A stretch of DNA of 50,773 bases from DATBIS01 sp036556805 (GTDB lineage: Bacteria; Actinomycetota; UBA4738; HRBIN12). The stretch covers positions 1 through 50,773 of the forward strand of contig DATBIS010000070.1 in NCBI GenBank assembly GCA_036556805.1. The letters run 5' to 3'. The notes beneath the pieces were generated by a model, which worked only from the letters and a program-made list of their open reading frames with translations, searched no databases and was not told the origin of the DNA. The number at the start of each line of letters is the position of its first letter. The first letter of the stretch is position 1. Both the position numbers and the translations under genes were made by a program. Shown here in pieces: positions 1 through 7,744 of the stretch.

Positions 1-504
1 CCTCGACCGCAGCTCGGGCATCACGACGAGTCGCTCGGTGAGCTTCGCGAGCTCATCCTCGCTCAGGCGCGCCTCCGCGCGCAGCTCCTTCGTCTTCGCC
101 GCGACGCGACCGAGCTCCTCGAGCATCCGGTCCCGGCGCGCCAGCAGGTCGTCGTGCTGGCGCTGCAGCTCGCCGATCCGGAAGCCGAGCAGGTCGTTCT
201 GCGCGACGAGCCTCGCCTGGGACACCGATCGCTCTTCGGCACGCCGGCGGACCTCGTCGCCCAACTCCTTCGCCTGGAGGTTCTCGACCAGGGTCATGAC
301 CCCGACCGCCACGATCGCGCCGACGGTGGCGCCGAGCACCACGAGGGTCACGGTGGCCGAGTCGGAAGTCGGCTCCGAGAGCGTGTGCCCGAAGAACCTG
401 ATGGCCGTGCCGTCGGCGGCGACGCTTTCGACGACGACGTCGAGCGCGAGGGCGGCCCAGGCCGCCGCGATCGCGGCGATGACATACGAGACCAGGCGTC
501 CCAT
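1..504 (-). CDS. Membrane protein with coiled-coil tail (LapA-like), 3' end outside window
   Basis: The frame is open from an ATG at 504 to the window edge (168 codons, no stop), so the C-terminus is missing. The visible protein has two hydrophobic segments, at about residues 4-22 and 50-70, followed by a long charged region rich in Glu, Arg, Leu and Ala with heptad character (about residues 75-168), which looks like a cytoplasmic coiled coil. Two membrane helices plus a coiled coil resemble LapA/DUF1049 proteins, but no diagnostic motif was seen and that name is only a guess. A GAGG sits immediately before the ATG, too close to be an ideal ribosome site. It points the same way as the helicase and LOG-like genes behind it. 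Confidence 0.7.
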   Translation of the reverse strand, partial: MGRLVSYVIAAIAAAWAALALDVVVESVAADGTAIRFFGHTLSEPTSDSATVTLVVLGATVGAIVAVGVMTLVENLQAKELGDEVRRRAEERSVSQARLVAQNDLLGFRIGELQRQHDDLLARRDRMLEELGRVAAKTKELRAEARLSEDELAKLTERLVVMPELRSR

Positions 505-595
505 CCTCGCGAAGACTACTCAGAAGCTGGGCCGGAGAGTATCCCTCGATCGCCTCGCGCGGATCGGCCGTTGGACCGATCGGTTTCCCGGGTGC

Positions 596-1072
596 TCAGG
601 TGTGCACCGCCCCGAGGGCCCGCGCGACCGCCTCCGACGGCGTCCCGGCTCGCTGGATCGGGTCGGCCACCATGCCCTCCCGCTCCAGCCGCCAGCTCTC
701 GAGGCCGACGACCGGCGTCCCCATCTTGAGCGCGAACGCGATCTCCGAGAGGGTGCCGAACTCGCCGCCCACGGCGATCACGACGTCGGCGGCCCGCACG
801 ACGAGGGTGTTCCGTGCCTCGCCCAGTCCCGACGGCAGCGTGACCGTGAGGTGGGCGCTCGCACCGGCACGGGCGTTGCCGGGCAGGATGCCCACCGAGA
901 TGCCACCGGCCGCCTCGCATCCTCGGGCGGCCGCGTCCATCACGCCGCCGAGCCCTCCGCACACGAGCACCGCACCGGCCTCCGCGAGGCGGCGGCCGAC
1001 CTCCTCGGCCCACGCCGTCTCCTCGTCGGTGGCGATCGCCGCCCCGACGACCGCGACGTACGGGCCCCTCAT
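596..1072 (-). CDS. LOG-like / TIGR00725 family nucleotide-binding protein
   Basis: The 158-residue Rossmann-like protein begins MRGPYVAVVGAA, followed by the glycine-rich CGGLGGVMDAAARG and later GGEFGTLSEIAFAL. These match the GGxxGxMxA and PGGxGTxxE signatures of the lysine-decarboxylase-like/LOG superfamily; the second is GGEFGTLSE here. Known LOG proteins cleave cytokinin riboside 5'-monophosphates or other nucleotides, while the TIGR00725 branch has no firm substrate. The ATG at 1072 overlaps the TGA of the upstream helicase gene (ATGA), which implies translational coupling. A longer upstream reading of this frame lies inside the helicase gene and is rejected. The family is fairly sure, the reaction unknown. 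Confidence 0.8.
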   Translation of the reverse strand: MRGPYVAVVGAAIATDEETAWAEEVGRRLAEAGAVLVCGGLGGVMDAAARGCEAAGGISVGILPGNARAGASAHLTVTLPSGLGEARNTLVVRAADVVIAVGGEFGTLSEIAFALKMGTPVVGLESWRLEREGMVADPIQRAGTPSEAVARALGAVHT

Positions 1073-3345
1073 CCCCACGATCTGCCGAGGATAGCCGCCA
1101 GCAGCGCGGCCGCCGCCTGCTTGTCCAGCGGCTCGTTGCCGTTGCCGCACTTCGGCGACTGCACGCACGACGGGCATCCGCGCGAGCAGCGGCAACCGAG
1201 GATCGTCTCGAGCGTGGCCTCGAGCAGACGCGTCGCGTGGTGGAACCCCCGCTCGCTGATCCCCGCCCCGCCCGGGTAGCCGTCGTAGATGAAGATCGTG
1301 CACGAGCCCGTGTCGGGGTGCATCGGCGTCGAGACGCCGCCGACGTCCCAGCGGTCGCACGTCGCGATGAGCGGCAGCAGGCCGATCGCGGCGTGCTCGG
1401 CCGCGTGCACGGCCCCGGGCAGCGCGCGCGGCGAGATCGCGGCGCGCGCGATCACCCGCGGCGGGATCGTCCACCACACCGACCTCGTCTCGAGGTCCTG
1501 GGGAGGAAGCCCGAGCGGGATCTCGTCCACGATCTCGTTGGTCGCCACGAGCTTCTTGACGTAGCCCACGACCTGCTCGGTCACGCGCACCGCGCCGAAG
1601 TGCACGCCGGTGAGGCCGATCGCGGCGGAGTCGGCGATCTCCCGCACGACCTCGATGTCGGTGACGTCGCGCGACTGCGTGTAGAAGTCGGGGTCGGCCT
1701 CCTCCACGACGGCAACGCGGCCGGCGAGGTCGAGCTCCCGTACCAGGTACTGCTCGCCCTGGTGTAGGTACACCGCGCCGGGATGGAGCGTGCCGAAGGC
1801 ACGTCCCTCGTCCGCGGTCCCGAGGAGCTCGCCCGTGTCGGCGATCACGATCGCGTACGCGTGCCCGCTCCCAGCCCGAAGGTCGACGCGGCGATGAGGC
1901 GACTCGGAGTCCTTGTGGTGGAAGCGATCCCGGCGGAAGCTCAGCTCGCCTCGTTCGACCATCCGCTCCGCGGGCTCGAGCGCCTCGTCGCCGAAGAACT
2001 CACGAAGCTCGTCACGCGAGATCGGCTGCTCGCGCGCGGCGCACGCGAGGTGCGGCTCGACGACGTAGGGGTTCGTCGGATCGATCACCGCGGCCTCGGC
2101 GGGCTTGTCGAACAGGTCCTCGGGGTGGTTCACGAGGTACTGGTCGAGGGGGTCGTCCTGCGCGACGAGCATCGCGAGCGAGCCGTCCTCGCGCCGGCCG
2201 GCGCGGCCGGCCTGCTGCCACATCGACGCCCGGGTGCCGGGGTAGCCCACGAGCAGCGCGGCGTCGAGCGAGCCGATGTCGATGCCGAGCTCGAGCGCGT
2301 TCGTGGACGCGACGGCGAGCAGCGACCCGTCGGCGAGCTCACGCTCGATCGCGCGTCGATCCTCGGCGAGGTAGCCGGCGCGGTAGGACTTGATGCGGCT
2401 CCGCTTCTGCGCGTCGTCGACGATCCGGCGCGTGAACTCGGCGAGGAGCTCCGCCGCGCGTCGCGACCGGGTGAAGCCGATCGTGCGCACGCCGTCTCCC
2501 GCGAGCCGGCCGAGCAGCCAGCTCGCCTCGCTCAGGGCGCTCCGCCGCTCGCCGGACTCCTCGTCGAGCAGCGGCGGGTTCCACAACGCGAAGAGCTTCT
2601 CGCCACGCGGCGAGGCGTCGTTCGTGATCTCGTCGAACGAGAGCCCGGTCAGGCGGGAGGCGAGCTCGCCGGGGTTGCCGATCGTCGCGCTCGCGAGCGC
2701 CCATCGCGGCGAGCCGCCGTAATGCCCGACCAGCCGGCGAAGTCGCCGCAGGACGAGCGCGACGTGAGAGCCGAAGACGCCGCGGCACACGTGCGCCTCG
2801 TCCACGACGACGAGCCTGAGGCGCAGGAAGAAGTCGGCCCACCGCCCGTGCTCGGCGAGCAGGAGGTGGAGCATGTCGGGGTTCGTCATCACGAGGTTCG
2901 CGTTTCGCCGGATCAGGGGGCGCTCCTCCCTGGGCGTGTCGCCGTCGTAGACCGCCGCCTTGATCTGCGGCAGCCGCAGCGCGCGTACCTGCCGGAGCTG
3001 GTCGCGCGCGAGGGCCTTCGTGGGGAACAGGTACAGCGCCGTGACCTTCGGGCTCCGCATCGCGTCCGCGGCGAACGCGAGGTTGTACACGAGCGTCTTG
3101 CCGCTCGCCGTGCCGGTCGCCATCACCACGTGGCGGCCCGCGCGCAGCGCCTCGAGGCCGATCGACTGATGCGGATACAGGCCGCCGACGTCCAGAAGCT
3201 CGAGACGGTCGACGAGCAGCGGCGGGAGATCGGCTGGGAACGGCTCGGACGCCGGCGACCGCCGCGGGAGCTCGCGGACGTGCACGAGCGACTCCCCGGT
3301 GTCGGGTTCGGCGGCGAGTCCGTCCAGGAACGTGCGCGCGTCCAC
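1069..3345 (-). CDS. DEAD/DEAH-box helicase with C-terminal Cys cluster (MrfA/YprA-like, DUF1998)
   Basis: The 758-residue superfamily 2 helicase has Walker A ATGTASGKT at about residues 76-84, DEAH at about 182-185, SAT motif III, TRSRR in the second RecA domain and the motif VI string QQAGRAGRR. The C-terminal part carries the cysteine cluster CRCSRGCPSCVQSPKC, which is typical of DUF1998 helicases. In Bacillus subtilis the relative MrfA takes part in repair of mitomycin-type damage, so a DNA-repair role in the cytoplasm is likely by family. The start is a GTG at 3345 with no clear Shine-Dalgarno, 9 bases after the exchanger stop. The next gene starts inside its stop codon. Confidence 0.88.
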   Translation of the reverse strand: MDARTFLDGLAAEPDTGESLVHVRELPRRSPASEPFPADLPPLLVDRLELLDVGGLYPHQSIGLEALRAGRHVVMATGTASGKTLVYNLAFAADAMRSPKVTALYLFPTKALARDQLRQVRALRLPQIKAAVYDGDTPREERPLIRRNANLVMTNPDMLHLLLAEHGRWADFFLRLRLVVVDEAHVCRGVFGSHVALVLRRLRRLVGHYGGSPRWALASATIGNPGELASRLTGLSFDEITNDASPRGEKLFALWNPPLLDEESGERRSALSEASWLLGRLAGDGVRTIGFTRSRRAAELLAEFTRRIVDDAQKRSRIKSYRAGYLAEDRRAIERELADGSLLAVASTNALELGIDIGSLDAALLVGYPGTRASMWQQAGRAGRREDGSLAMLVAQDDPLDQYLVNHPEDLFDKPAEAAVIDPTNPYVVEPHLACAAREQPISRDELREFFGDEALEPAERMVERGELSFRRDRFHHKDSESPHRRVDLRAGSGHAYAIVIADTGELLGTADEGRAFGTLHPGAVYLHQGEQYLVRELDLAGRVAVVEEADPDFYTQSRDVTDIEVVREIADSAAIGLTGVHFGAVRVTEQVVGYVKKLVATNEIVDEIPLGLPPQDLETRSVWWTIPPRVIARAAISPRALPGAVHAAEHAAIGLLPLIATCDRWDVGGVSTPMHPDTGSCTIFIYDGYPGGAGISERGFHHATRLLEATLETILGCRCSRGCPSCVQSPKCGNGNEPLDKQAAAALLAAILGRSWG

Positions 3346-3354
3346 GCGCCCAGG

Positions 3355-4683
3355 CTACGTGCTGCTCGCGAGCTCCTCGTGCGAGGCGCGGAACCCGTCG
3401 CGGAACAGGCGCGGCAGCCGCCGCCGGTCGGCGAGCAGCAGGCGAGCTCCGAGCGCGAGATACACCACGCCGAACGCGATCAGTTCGCTCGCCTGCCACT
3501 CGGTCGGCAGCGTCGCCCCGAGGATGAACTGCGCCCAGAACAGGCCGAACAGCCAGCCCGCCTCGCGCAGCGACATCGACAGGTTCGAGAGCACCGCGAT
3601 CGCGAAGAACGACTGCGCGGCCGTCAGGAAGATCTCCTCGCGCTGGCGCGCGCCGAGCGGGAGCCCGTGCGCGCCGCCACTTGCGATCGCGAACACAATC
3701 GGCAGCGTGCCGACGAGCAGCGTCCACTGATTCACCTTCGAGGACACGAGCGTCGACAGACCGGCGTTGGCGTTCAGGCGCCACGCGTAGAGCCCGGCCA
3801 CGAGCAGCTCGGGGGCCTCCGACGCGAGCGGCGCGAGCCACTGCACCAGGAGGAACTCGCTGATCCCCAGGTCGGTGCCACTCTCGACGAGCGCGTGTGC
3901 GAAGGGCTCGGCGAAGAGCAGGATCACGGCCGCCGCGCCGGCGAACATCCCGACCACGGCCGTCCGGCGCACCGCCGGCCGCAGCTCGCCGATCGCGGCC
4001 GCCGGGCCGATGAGGTGCGGCTCCTCGGCCGGCGCGGTGGATACCCGGATCGTGTACGCGATGAAGATCGCCACGAGCACGACCGCGTCCACGAGCGTGA
4101 CGGAATGCTTGAGCGGCAGCGCGAGCGAGTACAGCGTGGCAGCGGCGAGGAACGCGAGCTCGATCGAGCGACGGCGGTCGAGCTTCACGCCCTCCCAGCG
4201 GCCGCCTTCGCCCGGATCGCGCTTCGCCCGCCGAGATTGGCGGAACGCGATCAGCACCACCATCGACCAGCCGATGCCGATCAGCAGCCGATTCGCGCCG
4301 GTCATGTTCGCGAGCGCGAGCGAGCAGGGGGACTCGGTCCCGCCGCCGATCGGCGGGCACGACGGCCCGAACTGCTCGAACGAGTTCCCGCCCTGCCAGG
4401 CGAACACGAAGTCGACGGCGTATTCGGGGAGCACCGCGATGAGCGCGAGCACCGCGAGCGCGAGGCCGGCCGACACGTCGAGCTGCGCCGCCTCGGCGGC
4501 CCAGGAGAGCAGGAACGCCGCGCCCACGATCGCCGCGCCGAACGCGAGGGCCTCGACGGGATGGGGCAGGTCGCGGTCCGCGAGCAGCATCGCGAGGCCG
4601 GGGATCGAGGCCGCGCCCGCGAGCGCGATCGGCAGCGTCGCTTGCCGCGTCGTGGTCTGCGTGGGGTTGTCCTTCGCCTGCAA
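3355..4683 (-). CDS. Sodium/calcium exchanger-family membrane protein (CaCA superfamily)
   Basis: The protein has 442 residues and about eleven hydrophobic segments in two halves. The alpha-repeat-like motifs are AVLPEYAVD followed by NMTGANRLL in the first half and SEAPELLVAG in the second, which match the acidic ion-binding repeats of CaCA exchangers such as YrbG. The likely role is cation/proton or cation/sodium exchange at the cytoplasmic membrane; the ion is not determined by sequence. The start is chosen as TTG at 4683 because GGAGGAG lies 5 bases upstream. The open frame continues far upstream but with non-protein-like composition. It is divergent from a second member of the same superfamily at 4849. 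Confidence 0.82.
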   Translation of the reverse strand: MQAKDNPTQTTTRQATLPIALAGAASIPGLAMLLADRDLPHPVEALAFGAAIVGAAFLLSWAAEAAQLDVSAGLALAVLALIAVLPEYAVDFVFAWQGGNSFEQFGPSCPPIGGGTESPCSLALANMTGANRLLIGIGWSMVVLIAFRQSRRAKRDPGEGGRWEGVKLDRRRSIELAFLAAATLYSLALPLKHSVTLVDAVVLVAIFIAYTIRVSTAPAEEPHLIGPAAAIGELRPAVRRTAVVGMFAGAAAVILLFAEPFAHALVESGTDLGISEFLLVQWLAPLASEAPELLVAGLYAWRLNANAGLSTLVSSKVNQWTLLVGTLPIVFAIASGGAHGLPLGARQREEIFLTAAQSFFAIAVLSNLSMSLREAGWLFGLFWAQFILGATLPTEWQASELIAFGVVYLALGARLLLADRRRLPRLFRDGFRASHEELASST

Positions 4684-4848
4684 CGAGACTCCTCCAGCCT
4701 TGTGCCGGAAGGTCTCGTCCCCGCGGGGTGCGCGGCGGGCCGCCGGGCCGCTCGTGCGACCGGGATGACGGCGAGCTCCGTGTCGGACTACTCCCCTTCG
4801 AACCCCCAGCGTAGCAAGCGCAGACGCAGGTGGGACAATCGGCGGCCG
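4684..4848. promoter_or_regulatory. Divergent intergenic region between two exchanger genes
   Basis: These 165 bases separate the starts of two divergently read cation exchanger genes and must hold both promoters. On the minus strand a clear GGAGGAG ribosome site serves the TTG start at 4683. On the plus strand a GACAAT hexamer (4834-4839) lies 9 bases before the ATG at 4849, where no Shine-Dalgarno is present, so that transcript may be nearly leaderless. No inverted repeat or known riboswitch was recognised. Confidence 0.4.
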
Positions 4849-5883
4849 ATGGACTGGTTGCAGCTCGCGAGCTCTCTTCTGGTGATCCTGGGAGGAGCCG
4901 AGCTGTTCACGAACGGCGTCGAGTGGATCGGGGAGGGCTTCGGCCTGTCCGAGGGCGTCGTCGGGTCGGTCCTCGCGGCCGTGGGGACGGCGCTTCCCGA
5001 AACGTTGCTGCCGCTCGTCGCGATCCTGTCGGGTCACGTGGCGGGGGACGAGATCGGGATCGGGGCGATCCTCGGTGCGCCGTTCATGCTCACGACGCTC
5101 GCGATGGTCGTGATCGCGGTCACCGTCCTCGTGGCCGCTCGGGGCGGCCGCCGCCCGAAGGAGCTCGACTTCGACCGGCGCGTGGTCCGGCAGGACCTCG
5201 GCTACTTCCTCGTGATGTATTCGCTCGCCGTCGTCGCGGGACTGCTCGACGTCGGGGCGATCGACGTGATGCTCGCGGTCGTGCTCGTCGTGGGCTACGG
5301 CTACTACGTCCGCCGCCACTTCCAGGCCTCGCCCGACTCCGAGAGCTCGAACTCGGGCGTGGAGGTGAAACCGCTCTACGTGTGGGGCTGGTTCGCGTTG
5401 GTGAAGAAGGATCTGATCGGCTGGTCGAAGGACGCGTCGATCGTGGCGCCCTTCGTACAGGTGGTGCTCGCGCTCGGCGCGATCATCGGAGGGGCGCAGC
5501 TGTTCATCGGTGCGGTGGACGGGATCGCCGAGCGGTTCGGCGTGCCGCCGCTCGCGTTCACGCTGCTGGTCGCTCCCGTCGCGACCGAGCTCCCGGAGAA
5601 GTTCAACTCGGTGCTCTGGGTCCGCCGGCGAAAGGACACGCTCGCGCTCGGCAACATGACCGGCGCGATGGTGTTCCAGTCGTCCTTTCCGGTGACGATC
5701 GGCCTGCTGCTCACCCCGTGGCGGCTCGCGCACGAGGCCCTCGTGGCCGCGCTCATCGCGCTCGCGGCCGGTCTCGTGCTGTACGCGACCGTGCGCTTCC
5801 GCGGTCGGCTGACGGCACGGCTCTTGCTGCTCCAGGGGGTCTTCTACGTGTTCTACGTGACCTACGTCGCGACGAAGTTCTGA
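4849..5883 (+). CDS. Sodium/calcium exchanger-family membrane protein (second paralogue)
   Basis: The 344-residue integral membrane protein has about ten hydrophobic segments. The two inverted alpha repeats are visible as GTALPETLLPLVAIL near residues 44-58 and VAPVATELPEKFNSVLW in the second half, with GNMTGAMVFQSSFPV following the latter. The acidic Glu in each LPE motif is the expected ion ligand in CaCA exchangers. It is shorter than the minus-strand neighbour and clearly diverged, so this is not a recent duplication. The ATG at 4849 was chosen because the protein becomes hydrophobic from there; the upstream frame is antisense to two other genes. The substrate (Ca2+, Na+, K+ or H+) cannot be read from the sequence. 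Confidence 0.82.
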   Translation: MDWLQLASSLLVILGGAELFTNGVEWIGEGFGLSEGVVGSVLAAVGTALPETLLPLVAILSGHVAGDEIGIGAILGAPFMLTTLAMVVIAVTVLVAARGGRRPKELDFDRRVVRQDLGYFLVMYSLAVVAGLLDVGAIDVMLAVVLVVGYGYYVRRHFQASPDSESSNSGVEVKPLYVWGWFALVKKDLIGWSKDASIVAPFVQVVLALGAIIGGAQLFIGAVDGIAERFGVPPLAFTLLVAPVATELPEKFNSVLWVRRRKDTLALGNMTGAMVFQSSFPVTIGLLLTPWRLAHEALVAALIALAAGLVLYATVRFRGRLTARLLLLQGVFYVFYVTYVATKF

Positions 5884-5890
5884 GCCGCGC

Positions 5891-6850
5891 TCAGGAGGTC
5901 TGGTTGCGCGTGGGGGAGGGCGCGAGCTCGAGCGAGTGCTTCGAGAGGATGCCGTCCTTCGCGAGGTCGGCGTAGACCGAGCTCGCCGACGAGCTGATGT
6001 TCACGATGCTCATCCCGTTCACGGTGGCCGTCGTCCCGGGAACGACCACGTTCGTCACGTGTTTGGGGTTGATCGCGAGCGCGGTGAACGCGAGGTTGAT
6101 CACCTCATCGAGCGACATCGACGTCTCGACGTTCCGCATCGCCGCGCCGATGTAGGTGAGGATCCGGCCGGGGTCCTTCGCGAACTCCTTCCGCAGCTGG
6201 ATGAGCGAGGCGATCATCACGCGCCCGTGGTCCTCCGACCGCCCGAAGTCGCCCGACAGGAGCGAATGGCGATCGCGCGCAAACGCGAGGACCTCCTTGC
6301 CGTCCAGGACCTGCGGGCCCGGCTCGAAATCGGCGCGCGAGTTCGCGTCGTGCATCGAGAACGGCACGTCGAGATGGAGGCCGCCGACGGCGTCGTACAT
6401 CTGCTCCACGCCGTCGAACGACGTGAGCACGTAGTAGTCGAGCTTGATGTGGGTGAGCGCCTCGACCGTCGCGATCGTGAGGGCCGGGCCGCCGCGCGGC
6501 ATCGCCGAGTTGATCTTGTTCGACCCGTACCCCGGGATCGGCACGTAGGAGTCGCGCGGGAAGCCGAGGATCGTCACCCGGTCCTTCTCCAGGTTGATCG
6601 CGACGATGTGGATCGAATCCGAGAGGCCGTGGTCGATCGCCGTGCCGGGCCGCGCGTCGCTCCCGAGCGCGAGGATGAAGATCGGCTTGGACCCGTCGAG
6701 CTGCGGGGTGTAGTTCGCGTGGGCCTTCCCGATCTGCATCAGGTTGACCTGGGCGCCGGCTGCGGGAACGGGACCCACGGTGCCGACTGCCGACCCGACG
6801 GCCCAGACCGTGAGCGCGACCGTCGCGAACGCGATCCGGCGACGGCTCAC
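5891..6850 (-). CDS. LytR-CpsA-Psr (LCP) family cell-envelope protein
   Basis: The protein has 319 residues: a short basic start, one hydrophobic signal/anchor (about residues 7-32), then an extracellular LCP domain. Recognisable family pieces are FILALGSDARPG, SDSIHIVAINLEKDRVTILG, FPRDSYVPIPGYGSNKIN and YYVLTSFDGVEQMYDAVGG, containing the Arg and Asp residues that bind the pyrophosphate lipid. LCP enzymes transfer polymers from polyprenyl-pyrophosphate carriers to the cell wall. The GTG at 6850 overlaps the TGA of the upstream gene (GTGA), so the two are co-translated. It ends 7 bases from the convergent exchanger gene. Confidence 0.88.
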   Translation of the reverse strand: MSRRRIAFATVALTVWAVGSAVGTVGPVPAAGAQVNLMQIGKAHANYTPQLDGSKPIFILALGSDARPGTAIDHGLSDSIHIVAINLEKDRVTILGFPRDSYVPIPGYGSNKINSAMPRGGPALTIATVEALTHIKLDYYVLTSFDGVEQMYDAVGGLHLDVPFSMHDANSRADFEPGPQVLDGKEVLAFARDRHSLLSGDFGRSEDHGRVMIASLIQLRKEFAKDPGRILTYIGAAMRNVETSMSLDEVINLAFTALAINPKHVTNVVVPGTTATVNGMSIVNISSSASSVYADLAKDGILSKHSLELAPSPTRNQTS

Positions 6851-7575
6851 GATGCCTCTCCCGAGGGCGTGGCGCTCGTCGACACGCTCGCCGAGACGCT
6901 CGGCGTGGGGGCCTCCACGACCTCGTCGGCGCGCTTCACGTCGAACGCCACGATCTTCCAGGTGCCGTCGATCGAGCGGAGGAAGAACTCCCCCTCGCTC
7001 TTCATCAGGGTGATCGTGCCGTTGTGGTTCATCGCGCGCGCCGTGAACGTCACATGGAACGCCACGCTCGCGGGGTGGCCCTTCGAGTCCATGAGCACCT
7101 CGGGCCCGACCTTTCCGCGGCCGGGTTGGATGTCGCCGAAGGTCTCACCGGCCGACGCGCCCGCGGTGAGCGTCGCGAGATCGGACTGCGCCTGGGCGCC
7201 GGCCGATTGATCGAACACCTCCAACATCGAGTCGTAGCTGCCGTTCGTCCAGTTGTCGGGGTCGAGGAACGCGGCCGTGTAGAGGTCGTCGAGGACCGCG
7301 GTGCCCTCCGTGGCGGCCCTTTCGGCCTCCGGCTCGAGGTGCTCCGGCTTCTGCGAGGCGGTCGGCACGACCTTCGTCCGACCGACCGCGAAGTCGAACG
7401 CCGGCGTGACGCGGTCGGGCTCGCCGGTTCCCGGGACGAGCGGCCCGAGGGGCCCGTCGTTGCCGCCGGTGAGCGCGAACGCGAGCGCACCGAGGCCGAG
7501 GACGGCCACCACCGCGAGGGCGATGGTGACGGGCTTGCGCCGGGGGGATGCTGCCGCGTGTCGAGCCTGTGACAA
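6847..7575 (-). CDS. Membrane-anchored extracellular protein of unknown function, LCP operon partner
   Basis: The protein has 242 residues with a basic N-terminus (PRRKPVT), one transmembrane segment at about residues 17-36, and an outside domain. Near the end the strands FHVTFTARAMNHNGTITLMK and FFLRSIDGTWKIVAFDVKR look like an NTF2-like/SnoaL cone, which is an inference from pattern only. The tail is Ser/Thr/Pro-rich. The start is the TTG at 7575, a few bases downstream of a well-formed promoter (TACGCT preceded by TTGTGA at 17 bases). No ribosome site is visible. Its stop overlaps the LCP gene start, suggesting a role with LCP in envelope polymer attachment. The family was not recognised. 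Confidence 0.6.
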   Translation of the reverse strand: MSQARHAAASPRRKPVTIALAVVAVLGLGALAFALTGGNDGPLGPLVPGTGEPDRVTPAFDFAVGRTKVVPTASQKPEHLEPEAERAATEGTAVLDDLYTAAFLDPDNWTNGSYDSMLEVFDQSAGAQAQSDLATLTAGASAGETFGDIQPGRGKVGPEVLMDSKGHPASVAFHVTFTARAMNHNGTITLMKSEGEFFLRSIDGTWKIVAFDVKRADEVVEAPTPSVSASVSTSATPSGEAS

Positions 7576-7585
7576 AACGCAGCAG

Positions 7586-7614
7586 AGCGTACGGGCGGGC
7601 CCGGCAGTTCACAA
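7586..7614 (-). promoter_or_regulatory. Promoter of the 7575-5891 operon
   Basis: On the minus strand TTGTGA (7614-7609), a 17-base spacer and TACGCT (7591-7586) form a near-consensus sigma-70/HrdB-type promoter. The predicted first base falls about 4 bases before the TTG start codon at 7575, so the mRNA would be almost leaderless. Confidence 0.55.
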
Positions 7615-7676
7615 TCTCCGGCGCGTAAAAGAAATGTGACGAATCCCTCGTCGATCGGAGTCTCTCCGTCGTGCAC

Positions 7677-7682
7677 TATGCT
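7677..7682 (+). promoter_or_regulatory. Possible -10 element for nhaA
   Basis: TATGCT lies about 60 bases before the nhaA ATG, in the gap divergent to the LCP operon. No good -35 hexamer is visible at 17 bases. The downstream leader carries an AGGGAGG ribosome site. Confidence 0.3.
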
Positions 7683-7744
7683 CCCGAACGATCCACCGTC
7701 CGTCATGGTGCGCCGGGAAGCCTGGTCGGCAGGGAGGTTGATCG

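Noticed and set aside
1783..4848. Very long open frame on the plus strand leading into the exchanger at 4849
   Set aside because: It is antisense to the helicase and the first exchanger and is Arg/Glu/Ala-rich without any domain; long shadow frames are normal at this GC content. Only the part from 4849 is a gene.
4684..5733. Upstream extension of the minus-strand exchanger
   Set aside because: The extension is antisense to the second exchanger and has no protein-like sequence; a GGAGGAG before the TTG at 4683 marks the real start.
7587..7631. Further GCGT-type operator before nhaA (GCGTACGGG at 7587, GCGTAAAAG at 7623)
   Set aside because: The two copies are 36 bases apart, not on one helix face, and the first overlaps a promoter hexamer; no array as at the kinase loci.
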